A stretch of DNA of 46,411 bases from Strigomonas culicis (taxonomy: Eukaryota; Euglenozoa; Kinetoplastea; Trypanosomatida; Trypanosomatidae): the NCBI GenBank assembly GCA_000482145.1, contig AUXH01000078.1, positions 1-46,411 of the forward strand, given 5' to 3'. The notes beneath the pieces are model-generated. The model was not told where the DNA came from. It made no database searches and was given only the letters and a program-made list of their open reading frames with translations. Positions 27,927 through 37,183 of the stretch are shown here, piece after piece (the first letter of the stretch is position 1; the number at the start of each line of letters is the position of its first letter). A program made the position numbers and the translations under genes.

Positions 27927-30900
27927 TTACTCGTGCAGGCCCGCAGCAGCAGCAGCCGTGAACACAATCGCTCTGCTGGACGACCGTGGAGACGCGCGGC
28001 GCTCCTGCGGCTCACCCGCATCGCCCGGGCTCACCTCGATGGGACTCAGGCCGACCGAGTCCGCCGCCGCCGCCGCCGCCACCACCCCGGCCCGCGCGCC
28101 GAGCAGCGAGTTGGGCACGCGCAGCACGGAGCCCCCCGACGCGGCGCACCCACCACCACCTTGCGGGCGCGGCTGTGCGGTGGGCGAGGCCGCCGGCGTG
28201 CGCACGCTGCCGGTCGATGGCCGGCGCGGCGATGGCGGCGGCTCCGGTGCCAGCGCCTGCAGCAGCGACGGCCGCGCCTCCGGTGACGCGGTGCGCGGCG
28301 CCCGCAGCCGGTGCTGCGCGAGCGGCGACGCGGAGGCGAGCAGCGGGTTCGGCCTCGGCCCCGGCACCGCGGCCGCGTCGCGGCGGCCGATGGTGGGCAG
28401 CAGGCTGCTGGCCTGCGCGGCCAGGTCCTGGTGCGCCTCGGCCAGTGCGTGCACCTCCGCCGCGACGCGCTCGACGAGGGTGAGCATGCGCGCGGCCCAG
28501 TCGTCCACGACGCGCTGCATGCGCTCCGCGCGGTCCACTTCCTGCGCGTTGTTGTTCTCCACGAGCGCGCTGAGGTTCGCCAGCTGCCGCGCGAGCGCGG
28601 CCATCTCCGCCACGTCGTGGTGCCGCTCCTGCACGTAGTGCTGCTGCAGCACCGCCAGTTTGGTCGACGTGGCGCCGCGGTCGTCGCCGGTGGCGGCGGC
28701 CGTCGGCGTGTGGAGCAGGCTCCAGGGCGAGGCGGGCCGCAGCGCCGGCTCGTCCGCCATCGGCGACCGGGCGAGCACCGCGGGCGAGCCCGGCGGCGTG
28801 TGGATGAGCCGCTGGATCTCCTCGTACACCGCGCGTTGGTGCGCCGTCGTGAGGCTCGCGGGGTACTGCAGCGGCCGTGCCTCCTCTTGCTGCGGCGAGG
28901 CGCTCGGCGTGCGCACCATGTCCACCGCGTGCCGCGCGACGCCGTCGCGGTTCGTGGCGGCCGCCGCCGGCACCTCGCTCGTCCGCGGCGCGCCCGTCGG
29001 GCTCGGGATGCGGAACTGCACGCGCGAGGAAGGGCCCGAGGACACGATGCAGTCCGCCTCCGCGGCGGCGGGCCGCAGCATGCTGCCCCACTGCCGCTCC
29101 TGTTTCTGCACACGCTGGCAGTACAGCTCCACCTGCGCCTCCGCCTTGAGCGCGGCGGTGCGCAGCGCGGCGAGGAACTCCCGTGTGAGGCTGCACGCGC
29201 GCAGCTCCGCCGCGGCGTGGAGGTCCGCGACCGCCTCGCGCACCGCGCGGCCCATCGTCGTGCGCAGCTCGAGTGTGCACGCGCTCGCGCGCGTGACGAC
29301 GGCGGCGGTCTGCTCCAGCTGCTGCACCTGCTGCAGCTGCGCCTCCAGCGCGGCCACCCGCCCCTCCTGCAGCCGCTGTGCGCGCTGCCACCGCTCCGCC
29401 GCCGCCGCCGCCGCCGCGAGCTGACCCTGCTGCGCGCGCGCGGTGGCGCAGAGCGGACGCAGCCGCGGCAGCAGCTGGCCCTCGCAGCGCGCGAGCCTCG
29501 CTGCCGCGGCGTCGGCCGCCGCGCGCACGCGGAGGAGCTGCGGCTCCACCGTCGTCGCGAGGAAGGCGGTGAGTTGCTCGCCCACGGCGCGCCGCTGCTG
29601 CGCCTGGGTGGCGGCGAGGCCGCGCGCCATGCCGGCCAGCTGCTGCTGCAGCTGCGCCAGCAGCACGAGGGCGGCGTTGGAGAGCGGCCCGCTGTCGCCG
29701 CTGGCCGCCCGCAGCGCCCGCAGCGCCTGTGCTACCGCCTCCGGTGTCAACTCCGGGGAGGCGGTGGCGGTGTCGCGCTCGCACAGCGAGGCGGCGCACC
29801 GCCACGCCGCGGCGTACAGCGCGTGGCTCTCCTCCTGTGTCTGCAGCCGCCGTGTGAGCGCGGTGAGCTCCTCCTCGCGCGCCGCGGCCGCCGCCTGCTG
29901 AGCGTGCAGCTCCGCCTCCAGCTGTGCCTTCGCCGCGGTCGTCTGCCGCACGTGGGTCTCCACCGCGTCGAGCCGCTCCTCCAGAACGCGCGCCATCTGC
30001 TGCCGGTCTGCGCGCGCGGCCTCCAGCGCCTGCTGCTGCGTCGCCTGCTCCGCCGCGGCCGCCGCGCGCGCGGCCGCCAGCTGTGCCTGGAGCTGCCGCT
30101 CCGTCGCCGCCCACGCGGCGCGGTCGGCCTGCGCCGCGGCCTGCTGTTCCTCCTGCTGCCGCGCGTGCTGCTGGAGCCGACGCCGCAGCTCCTCCTCGAT
30201 CGACTGGGTGTCGCGCGTGAGCTGCGCACACTGGGCGTCGACGCGCTGCCGGCTCTCCCGCTCGCGCGTGCATTGCGCCTGTAGCTGCTCCACGAGCTGC
30301 TGCAGCTGGGCCCGGTCGTACCGCGCCGCGGAGGGCTCCTTCTGGTATGCGAGCTCGCTGCGGTGGCGGCCCTGCGCCTGCCGCGGCTCGAGCCGCCGCG
30401 CGCCATCGTCCGCCGCGGCCCGCGTGGAGGCCGGGAAGACGAGGAGCTCGCGCTCCTGCGTGTCATCCAGCGCGAGCAGCAGCGACGCCGGCTGCGCCAG
30501 CGTCGCCTCGCGCCGCCCGCGCGACTCCCCTGAGGCCGACGACGGACTCCGCCGCAGCGGCGGGGCCCGCTCCGCGCCGGTCGAGAAGAGCAGGTACTCG
30601 TCGACGGCGGACTCCGGTGAGGGGGAGAGCGAAGCGCCGCAGAGCCGCGGGGCCGCTTCCGCGTTCGGCGGCGTCGGATGCCGTCGCTGTAAGTCCCGCT
30701 CCCTCACCCGGTGGGCGGTGCTCGTGTTGCTGCTGCTGCTGGATGGCACCGCGGCGGGCTTGGGGGGGTGCGCCCCGTGCGCCGCCGCCACCCGCAGCGG
30801 GTCCGCGCCGCTCTCCGCGGCGGCGGCGGGCGGCTCCGGATCCGCCATCAACACGGCGCGGCTCAGACTAAAGATGGACTTGCGTGGCTCGGGCGCCACC

Positions 30901-31670
30901 GCCGTGGGTAGGACCGGCGCTAGCGCGGGTTTGAGTGCGGAAGTGGGGGTGGTGCCGGCCGGTGGCGCGCTGGACGCCTTCGCGACGGAGGAAATCCAAA
31001 AGTCAATGCCCTGCGCCTGCTGCTCATCCACCGGCGTGGGGCGGCGGGCGGCAAGGGCGGCCGCCCCCGCCTCCTCGGCGTCCTCCTCGCTGGGCAGCAG
31101 CGCGTGGCTACTCGCGTCCTCCACGCGACTGATGTAAGAGGGCAGCAGGGAGGCCTCGGCGTCGTCGGCGGCCGCGGCGCCGCGCCGCTCCTGCGTCGTG
31201 CGCACGTACGGCGGCAGCTGACCGTGCCCCTCCCCGTCGAGGTGGACGGCGCCGCCCCCCTGCGCGCCCGCCCCCGGCGGGAGGGGGGAGAGGGAGCCGT
31301 AGACGGGCAGCCCGAAGTCGTACTGCGGTGGCGATGGCAGCGAGTCGCTCAGGTCGCGCCGCGCGTGCGGTTGGCCGCTGCTACACGCGTGACTGCGCAG
31401 CGTCCCGGCCGCGGTGGTGGGGCTCACACACGCCTGCAGCCGCACACCGGTGTGATCCCGGCGGACGGCAGGCGCGCCGGGAGAGCCGCACGGACTGTCC
31501 TGGCACGCACCGCCGTCGGCAGCGCCGGGGGCCTTCACCGGGGTCGTGTACTTGTTGTTGTTTACGTCCCTCGAGGGCGATAGCGGCGCCCCGGCCGACA
31601 GCATCGACGACGCGGAGGGGAACGTGGTCCGCCCCATCCGCTCTAGCAAGTTGCTATCCGAGAAGTTCAT
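27927..31670 (-). CDS. Large coiled-coil protein rich in S/T-P sites, function unknown
   Basis: A 1247-residue protein that I do not recognise. Residues 1-440 are low-complexity (Ala/Pro/Ser/Arg) and probably disordered. Residues about 445-790 form a long Gln/Ala/Arg/Leu coiled coil (LVEQLQAQ, REESR-like heptads, VAALEAQLQQVQQLEQ). A second, shorter coiled coil lies near residues 1020-1080 (RQLANLSALVENN, VERVAAEVHALAEAHQDL). The region after the main coil is studded with Ser-Pro and Thr-Pro pairs (for example TPPGSP, TPSASP, TPAASP, SPIEVSP), likely targets of CDK- or MAP-kinase-type enzymes. There is no signal peptide or membrane segment. A cytoskeletal, basal body or cell-cycle structural role is plausible but only inferred from composition. 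The ATG at 31670 coincides with the change to GC-rich sequence. Confidence 0.78.
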   Translation of the reverse strand: MNFSDSNLLERMGRTTFPSASSMLSAGAPLSPSRDVNNNKYTTPVKAPGAADGGACQDSPCGSPGAPAVRRDHTGVRLQACVSPTTAAGTLRSHACSSGQPHARRDLSDSLPSPPQYDFGLPVYGSLSPLPPGAGAQGGGAVHLDGEGHGQLPPYVRTTQERRGAAAADDAEASLLPSYISRVEDASSHALLPSEEDAEEAGAAALAARRPTPVDEQQAQGIDFWISSVAKASSAPPAGTTPTSALKPALAPVLPTAVAPEPRKSIFSLSRAVLMADPEPPAAAAESGADPLRVAAAHGAHPPKPAAVPSSSSSNTSTAHRVRERDLQRRHPTPPNAEAAPRLCGASLSPSPESAVDEYLLFSTGAERAPPLRRSPSSASGESRGRREATLAQPASLLLALDDTQERELLVFPASTRAAADDGARRLEPRQAQGRHRSELAYQKEPSAARYDRAQLQQLVEQLQAQCTRERESRQRVDAQCAQLTRDTQSIEEELRRRLQQHARQQEEQQAAAQADRAAWAATERQLQAQLAAARAAAAAEQATQQQALEAARADRQQMARVLEERLDAVETHVRQTTAAKAQLEAELHAQQAAAAAREEELTALTRRLQTQEESHALYAAAWRCAASLCERDTATASPELTPEAVAQALRALRAASGDSGPLSNAALVLLAQLQQQLAGMARGLAATQAQQRRAVGEQLTAFLATTVEPQLLRVRAAADAAAARLARCEGQLLPRLRPLCATARAQQGQLAAAAAAAERWQRAQRLQEGRVAALEAQLQQVQQLEQTAAVVTRASACTLELRTTMGRAVREAVADLHAAAELRACSLTREFLAALRTAALKAEAQVELYCQRVQKQERQWGSMLRPAAAEADCIVSSGPSSRVQFRIPSPTGAPRTSEVPAAAATNRDGVARHAVDMVRTPSASPQQEEARPLQYPASLTTAHQRAVYEEIQRLIHTPPGSPAVLARSPMADEPALRPASPWSLLHTPTAAATGDDRGATSTKLAVLQQHYVQERHHDVAEMAALARQLANLSALVENNNAQEVDRAERMQRVVDDWAARMLTLVERVAAEVHALAEAHQDLAAQASSLLPTIGRRDAAAVPGPRPNPLLASASPLAQHRLRAPRTASPEARPSLLQALAPEPPPSPRRPSTGSVRTPAASPTAQPRPQGGGGCAASGGSVLRVPNSLLGARAGVVAAAAAADSVGLSPIEVSPGDAGEPQERRASPRSSSRAIVFTAAAAAGLHE

Positions 31671-32544
31671 TCCTTTTATTGCGACCGTTAATGGCGCTCT
31701 CCAAAAAGGAATGGATCAACCGTCTATGAGGGATATGTATGTATCTATGTCTGTGTATGTGTATGTGTATGTGTATGTGTGCTTATAAAAAAAAACGATG
31801 ATTTACAAGTGTGCTTCGCTTCTCTCTAAGTGTTATTACAGCAATAGTGAATAAGTAGGTACTAACAGTGGTACAGTGCTCTTCACGCTGAAGCCACTGA
31901 CCACTTGGCTGTCTATATGTATATATACACAAGAGAAGAATACGAAAAACAATATATATATAGAAAAAAAGAACAAGCTGTTCACAATGATCAACACAAA
32001 AGAAAAGGGAAAGATAAAGGAAAGTGGAAGAAAAAAAAACAGAGTGAACGGTGATTAAAGCATTTTAGACACGAAAGACTAATACAAGAACACGTCGCAT
32101 CATGTGACCACCGAAGAGGGAAAAGAGAAGGCATACTAAATATGTTTTTTTTTTGTTTGTTTGTTTGTTATAGTACGTATGTAGATTCTATTATCGCACG
32201 ATGGCATTCCTGTTCTTATTAGTTGTTTATACTGTAAGCACTTCTGCATTCTGTTGCGGGCATTGTGGGGCGGTTGTCTTTCTTCATTGAAAAACAATAA
32301 AGAAAAAAAAACAGAATAAATATACATATGTATATACAATTTTGCGAACCAAATAAGAACAACCGTCACCATAAAAACAATAAGGACAACGAGGAAAAAG
32401 AATGCGAAGAGGAAAAAAAAAGCTTTCTTTACACGTGGAAAAAGTGTGTATGTATGTGGAGGTGGGTGGGGGTGTGTATAAATATCTATGAAACTTTTTC
32501 TTTGTTTCAAAAAAAAAACAAAAAAAGTAATGATCATCGTCAAG
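31671..32544. other. Intergenic region, 874 bases
   Basis: AT-rich spacer between CDC45 and the large coiled-coil gene, with the hexamer repeat near its left end and many A-runs. No strong pyrimidine tract with AG lies close to the coiled-coil gene start, so its splice site is unclear. No RNA gene or credible ORF was found. Confidence 0.6.
31751..31780. repeat. GTATGT-type hexamer repeat
   Basis: About four tandem copies of TGTATG, within a wider T/G-rich stretch (31735-31782), lie just upstream of the large coiled-coil gene (ACATAC on the sense strand, in its 5' leader or splice region). Confidence 0.85.
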
Positions 32545-35064
32545 CTAGCTTACAAGGACGTCTTCATCTGCGCTCAAATAGCTGTAGGAGCGGCCGGTAC
32601 CGTCGCGGTCCTTCGGATTTGGATAGTTGCCGCCGCGCGGCGTGTCATCGCTATCCTCGCCGTCCTCCCTATCGTTGTCCGTCCCAACGTCTCCCGCGGC
32701 GCTGCGCCGCAGCCGCGCAGCCTCCTCTTCCCGCCGCGGCCGCCACGGCTCGAGCGACTTGAGGTGCATCAGCTCCGCAACATGCGCGGCGTTCTCGCGG
32801 CCCTCGACCACGACGCAGCGCGGCTGCGTCCAGCACGGACGCGGCAGCACGACGAACTCCTCGCCGTCGCGGACGCACTCCTTGAAGCGGCCCACGGCCG
32901 GCAGCGGCGGCAGCCCGGCGCCCGTCGCACCCTCGTGCTCCAGCAGCACCAGGTACTCCGCCTCCGCGCCGTCGCCGCCACCGCCCGCGCGCGCGGCAGA
33001 AGCAGCAGCAGCAGCCGGTGTTGTGAGAAAACTCTGATCCGCGGACGTCGGCGCTGGCGCGCGGGGTCGCGGCACGAGGCACGACAGCAGCAGCGGCCGC
33101 ACCGTCTGCGTGTAGCGGCTGACGCCGCGCTCAACCGTCAGCGTAAAGAGGAGCCGCGTCGCGAGGGGCTGTAGGCTGTACACACTCGTGAAGCTCTCGA
33201 GCGCCGTCGTCGTCTTGGCGAGCTCGCTCGGCTGCGCGTAGTGGACGCCGCGCGTGCTCTGCACCATGCCGGGCTGCAGCAGCGCCGCGGTCGCGCCGGC
33301 CACCGCGCGCTGCAGCGTGAAGGCCTCTTGGAGGGCGTAGCGGAAGAGCTTATCGTTCGGGTCCACGTCCAGCACGTCGCGCGCGCGCCAGAAGAGCCGC
33401 CGCTGGTGCTCGCGCAGCCGCGTCTTGACGAGCGCGGCGGCGGCGGCCGCCTCCGTCTCCGTGTTCTCCACCACGTAGAGCGCGTCGGACGGCACCGCGG
33501 CGACGACGGCGTCAAACAGGTGGCACGCGTCGAAGGTAGACACCTCCGTGCTGTAGCCCACCGTGCGCGCGACGCAGCGCACCTGGCACGGCACGGCCGA
33601 GAAGCTCGCCTTGCGCTGCAGGATGTGCTGGAGCTCCGCCAGCAGCGGAGGCAGGCAGTCGTGCTGCGCCTCGTAGGGCAGTTCGCGCCACGGCTGCCGC
33701 GCCCGCTCGCGCGCGATGCCGCAGCGGCTCGCCAGCAGCTGACTCAGGAAACCCTCGCCCTCCTCGACGTGGTGGAGGCCGAGGACGCTCGCGGCGAGGG
33801 GGTGGTACCAGATGGCGTCCCACAGACTGCTGTGCCGCAGTAAGTAAAGTTGCTCCTCGTCCATATTCTGCAGCGACATATGCGTGCTGCGGCGACGCTG
33901 CGCCATCAGCTGGTTGACCCCGTCCCGTTCCTCCAGCGCCGCGCCGCCGCCCGCCGCGCCGCGGCCGTGCGGCCGCTGCACCGACACCGCATCGTGTAGC
34001 GGCCGCATCGCTACGAGGTACTGGCCGTAGTCAATCTTGCGCCGGTGGAGCAGGTCGCACACGCCCACCGCGGCGTGCCAGAGAAAGCTGTTCTGGAAGC
34101 GGTGGAGCAGCACCGCGAGCTCGTAGGCCTCGACCGCGCAGCTGCGGCCGCAGCAGTCGACCGCGTCGTACAGCCGACGCATGTACGCCGGCACCGCCGC
34201 GTCGCCGTCCCGCCACGCCACGAGCTCCTCCTGGCTGAGGTGCAGCGGCATCTCGGCCTCCTCCGCCTCTTCGTCGTCCGAAAAGAGCGAATCCTCCTCG
34301 TCGCTGAAGTTCGAGGAGGAGGCGGAGGAGGAAAAGGCAAAGGACGGTGTGTCGCTGCTCGGTGCGTCATCCGCGTCCGCGTCCTCCGCCACGCCCAGAA
34401 GGGGCGGCCCTCGTGCCGCCGCGCGGCCCTCCCGCCGCCGCCGCTTCCCTCCCTCCGCCTCCGCGCGGTGGGGTTGGCGCTGCCGGCGCCGCCGCTGCCG
34501 CCGCAGCGCGCCGCGCAGCTCGCGCTCCCGCTGCTCGCGGAAGAAGGCGTCTACCTCGCGCTGCAGGTCCGTCGCGCCCCAGAGTAACAGGCGGTCCGCG
34601 TCCGCGCGGAGGTTGGCGAGGTGGAACGGGCGGTTCGCATCCAGCACGAGCACCACATGGCGCGAGAAGTCAAAGTACTGGTGCAGCGGCACGGTCCCGC
34701 CGAGGCCGACGAGGAGGAAGAGCTCGTCGACCAGGGCCGCGTCCGGGTCGCCGCGCGCGTAGTCCTGCTCCATGTTCGCGTGCGCAATGATGGTGCGCAG
34801 CTCCTCCTCGTAGTTCTCTACCGGCTGCATGCTGAAGTCGATGAGTGAGGCCTTCAGGAGGGAGGCGAAGGTGAGCGACGCGGCCGCCGCGTCCGCGTCG
34901 TAGCTGACAAGCACCTGCACCGGTTTGCGCGTCGTGTGGTAGAAGTAGGCAATACGCTCCCAGATGTACGTGGGGCTGCCGTCGCTTTCATCCATCGCGG
35001 CCGCGCGTGGCGGGGCCGCGCTGCCCACTCCCGCTGGGCCTGTGGTGCTAGGGTTGAAGGTCAT
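32545..35064 (-). CDS. CDC45: DNA replication initiation factor CDC45
   Basis: An 839-residue CDC45 homologue, the factor that joins MCM2-7 and GINS to form the CMG replicative helicase. The N-terminal DHH-like fold is recognisable: VLVSYDADAAAASLTFASLL (D56, D58), YSMQPVENYEEEL-type strand (FSMQPVENYEEELRTI), FLLVGLGGTV, and HVVLVLDANRPFHLANL. An acidic, Ser-rich insert (about 221-278, SDEEDSLFSDDEEAEEAEM) sits where other CDC45 proteins also have an acidic loop. Further matches are the C-terminal segments LWDAIWYHPLAASVLGL and LFRYALQEAFTLQRAV. The C-terminus carries an extra ~100-residue charged tail. It is longer than yeast or human CDC45 (about 570-650) because of low-complexity loops. 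A second in-frame ATG at residue 24 (MDESDGS) is an alternative start. Confidence 0.9.
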   Translation of the reverse strand: MTFNPSTTGPAGVGSAAPPRAAAMDESDGSPTYIWERIAYFYHTTRKPVQVLVSYDADAAAASLTFASLLKASLIDFSMQPVENYEEELRTIIAHANMEQDYARGDPDAALVDELFLLVGLGGTVPLHQYFDFSRHVVLVLDANRPFHLANLRADADRLLLWGATDLQREVDAFFREQRERELRGALRRQRRRRQRQPHRAEAEGGKRRRREGRAAARGPPLLGVAEDADADDAPSSDTPSFAFSSSASSSNFSDEEDSLFSDDEEAEEAEMPLHLSQEELVAWRDGDAAVPAYMRRLYDAVDCCGRSCAVEAYELAVLLHRFQNSFLWHAAVGVCDLLHRRKIDYGQYLVAMRPLHDAVSVQRPHGRGAAGGGAALEERDGVNQLMAQRRRSTHMSLQNMDEEQLYLLRHSSLWDAIWYHPLAASVLGLHHVEEGEGFLSQLLASRCGIARERARQPWRELPYEAQHDCLPPLLAELQHILQRKASFSAVPCQVRCVARTVGYSTEVSTFDACHLFDAVVAAVPSDALYVVENTETEAAAAAALVKTRLREHQRRLFWRARDVLDVDPNDKLFRYALQEAFTLQRAVAGATAALLQPGMVQSTRGVHYAQPSELAKTTTALESFTSVYSLQPLATRLLFTLTVERGVSRYTQTVRPLLLSCLVPRPRAPAPTSADQSFLTTPAAAAASAARAGGGGDGAEAEYLVLLEHEGATGAGLPPLPAVGRFKECVRDGEEFVVLPRPCWTQPRCVVVEGRENAAHVAELMHLKSLEPWRPRREEEAARLRRSAAGDVGTDNDREDGEDSDDTPRGGNYPNPKDRDGTGRSYSYLSADEDVLVS

Positions 35065-35599
35065 CTAGGTATGGTCTATGTTGCGTGTACAACGTGGCGT
35101 GGCGGTCGGAAAAGAAAGAACGCGTACGCCTCTGTATGCGGTGTGGGGTGTTATGCTTCTACTCTATTACTCCTTCTCGTTTTCTTCCTTTTATAAAATA
35201 TAAAAAGCGAAAGAAAAGAGGAGGAATAAACAAGTGATTCTATGAAGAAAAATCTCTACTATTGTGTAAGAAAGGAAAGTAAAAAAGAAAAAGGAACGAA
35301 ATTTCTATAAAATAAATGTACGTATGCTAGAGAAGAAAAGGCTGAGAAGAGAAACGGAAAAAGAGCGAATGCAAGGGGGAGAGAATAACGTCATTCGTTG
35401 TACAACAAAACTTCAAGCATGCATCTTTTGTTCCACAGAAGTATCCTTCTTGTGATTGGCACGGTCGTATTGAAGAAAAAGGGAAAGGAAAAGTACATCC
35501 TATCCACACTTCCATTATGTTATAAATACTTTACAATTAGAAGATTTCATTCGCCGCCGCACCCGCAGAAACAAGAAAAACAAAACATGTTTCCTGTAC

Positions 35600-35630
<31 letters not shown>
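35065..35630. other. Intergenic region, 566 bases
   Basis: AT-rich spacer between the 425-residue gene and CDC45. Candidate pyrimidine tracts for CDC45 splicing lie at about 35105-35122 and 35201-35230, without one clear acceptor. A (CA)n repeat abuts the stop codon of the 425-residue gene. Confidence 0.6.
35600..35625. repeat. (CA)n simple repeat
   Basis: About twelve CA units immediately after the stop codon of the 425-residue gene, in its 3' UTR (GT repeat on the sense strand). Confidence 0.95.
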
Positions 35631-36908
35631 TTATTGATGTGCCGCCCCGCCGTACGGAAAGCACAGCAGGATGGTCTCCTTGATTAGGTCCGACGTCACC
35701 TGCTGCGCCACCTCGTCGAGCGCCGCGCGCCCCTCCGCCACGATCGCCTCCACCGACGGCTCCACCTTGCCGGCTGGCGCGGCGGCGGGGGGCTGTGGCT
35801 GCTGCTCGCGCCGCCACGCGCGCTGCAGCACGTCGCCGCGACGGACGTGCCAGCGACGCAGCACCCGGAAGAGCCGCGGCGGCACCACCACGTGCAGCAG
35901 CGTCTCGCCCGTCACCGCCGCCATGCGGAACGCGTCCTCCATCACCGCATCCATGACGCCGCCGTCGCCGGCCGCGCCGGTCGCGGGGTCGTAGTTTTCG
36001 GCGGCCTTGAGAAAGCGCAGAATCATCTCCGTGTCCCACGTCGATGGGTCCGCGAGGGGGAGCCGCTGGTCGCCGTGCAGCGGGCCGAGCGCGGCCAGCA
36101 CCGCCGCTGCAAAGGCGGGCGCCGGCGGCGACAGTGCCGCTGCGACTCGCGCAGGGCGCTGCACCCGCGTCGCCGCCGCCGCCGCCGGTGCTGCTGCTGC
36201 TGCTGGGGGTTGTCGCATGAACTCCGGCATGGGCATCGGCTCCGCCTCGCTCAGCGCCTCCGCCGCGGCGAGTTCCTCGCGCGCCGCGTCGCGCAGCACC
36301 ATGCGGTCGCGGCGGTCGACGCCGTCCACGTGCTGCAGGAAGGCCTCCTCCATGCGTGCCTCCGCGTGTAGCTTGGCGCGGGAAGCATCGGGGCCGCTCG
36401 TGGCCTCCTCCGCCTCCTCACCGCCGCCACCGCCGAGCAGCTCCATCTCCACAAAGTCCTCGTAGGACTGGTAGTTCTTCTTTAAGAGGCCGCGCCGCGC
36501 GTCCAGCTCGCTCTGGTGGAGCCGATCCGCGAGGGTCGTGTCGGTCGGCGCGGCCGGCGACGGCGCCGCGCGCTGGTCCTTCTCCTCCTTCATCCTCGCG
36601 AAGGCTAGGCGGCCGACGGTCGAGAAGCGCGCCCACTCGGGGCCGAGGTGCGCCTGCCGCACCTCGTCACTCGCGGCGGCTGCCACGAAGCCGTCCTGGT
36701 CCACGTCCTTCCACTGGGCGTAGATGCCGTCGCTCGGGTCCTCCCACGTGCTCTTCTCGCCGAACGGGTCGTCGGGACTCAGATTGCGGTACTTCACCGC
36801 CGCGCGCGCGAACAGCAGCGAGGAGAGGGAGAGGGGCGGGGCGCGAAGCAAGGAGGGCACCGTGGCGCCGCCACCGCGCAGGGAGAAGGGCTCAGCGATG
36901 CGCCGCAT
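35631..36908 (-). CDS. Unknown protein, probably mitochondrial
   Basis: A 425-residue protein that I do not recognise. Its N-terminus (MRRIAEPFSLRGGG, then SLLRAPPLSLSSLLFARAAVKYR) is basic, hydroxylated and almost free of acidic residues, resembling a mitochondrial presequence. A conserved-looking block follows: SPDDPFGEKSTWEDPSDGIYAQWKDVDQDGF. Then come charged helical regions (about 85-215), an Ala/Pro linker, and a C-terminal folded-looking segment (DPSTWDTEMILRFLKAAENYDP, and VVPPRLFRVLRRWHVRRGDVLQRAW). The protein ends in FPYGGAAHQ. Many kinetoplastid-only mitoribosomal or RNA-editing accessory proteins have this appearance, but I cannot place it in a family. Confidence 0.75.
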   Translation of the reverse strand: MRRIAEPFSLRGGGATVPSLLRAPPLSLSSLLFARAAVKYRNLSPDDPFGEKSTWEDPSDGIYAQWKDVDQDGFVAAAASDEVRQAHLGPEWARFSTVGRLAFARMKEEKDQRAAPSPAAPTDTTLADRLHQSELDARRGLLKKNYQSYEDFVEMELLGGGGGEEAEEATSGPDASRAKLHAEARMEEAFLQHVDGVDRRDRMVLRDAAREELAAAEALSEAEPMPMPEFMRQPPAAAAAPAAAAATRVQRPARVAAALSPPAPAFAAAVLAALGPLHGDQRLPLADPSTWDTEMILRFLKAAENYDPATGAAGDGGVMDAVMEDAFRMAAVTGETLLHVVVPPRLFRVLRRWHVRRGDVLQRAWRREQQPQPPAAAPAGKVEPSVEAIVAEGRAALDEVAQQVTSDLIKETILLCFPYGGAAHQ

Positions 36909-36939
36909 AGCGTCGGTCGTGCCAGTGGTGCTAACTTAC

Positions 36940-36990
36940 CTCAAATGGAAATGAGAGGGAAGGAAAACAAGAAGAGAGAGAGAGAGAAGT
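36940..36990 (-). promoter_or_regulatory. Trans-splice acceptor for the 425-residue gene
   Basis: A strong sense-strand C/T tract (36989 to 36946, with a CTCTCTCTC core) is followed by AG at 36941-36940, about 31 bases before the ATG at 36908. Confidence 0.55.
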
Positions 36991-37183
36991 CCGTATATAT
37001 GAACAGCACAAGAAAACAACACTCTCGTACATGTAAAGCCCCTCAAAGACAAAAAGAAAGAGAAAGAGAGAGAGATAATAATCGCAATCGGGACGATGTG
37101 ACGTGTAACACCACGAACGTCACCCAACAAACAAACGAGTGTGCGATCTGCTCTATATATGTATATATGGTTCACCCTCGGTG

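Noticed and set aside
32136..32543. Minus-strand 135-residue hydrophobic frame in the gap downstream of the CDC45 stop codon
   Set aside because: Phe/Leu/Val-rich translation of T-rich 3' UTR; AT-rich, no family resemblance. Similar frames at 17224-17601 and 45275-45903 were rejected for the same reason.
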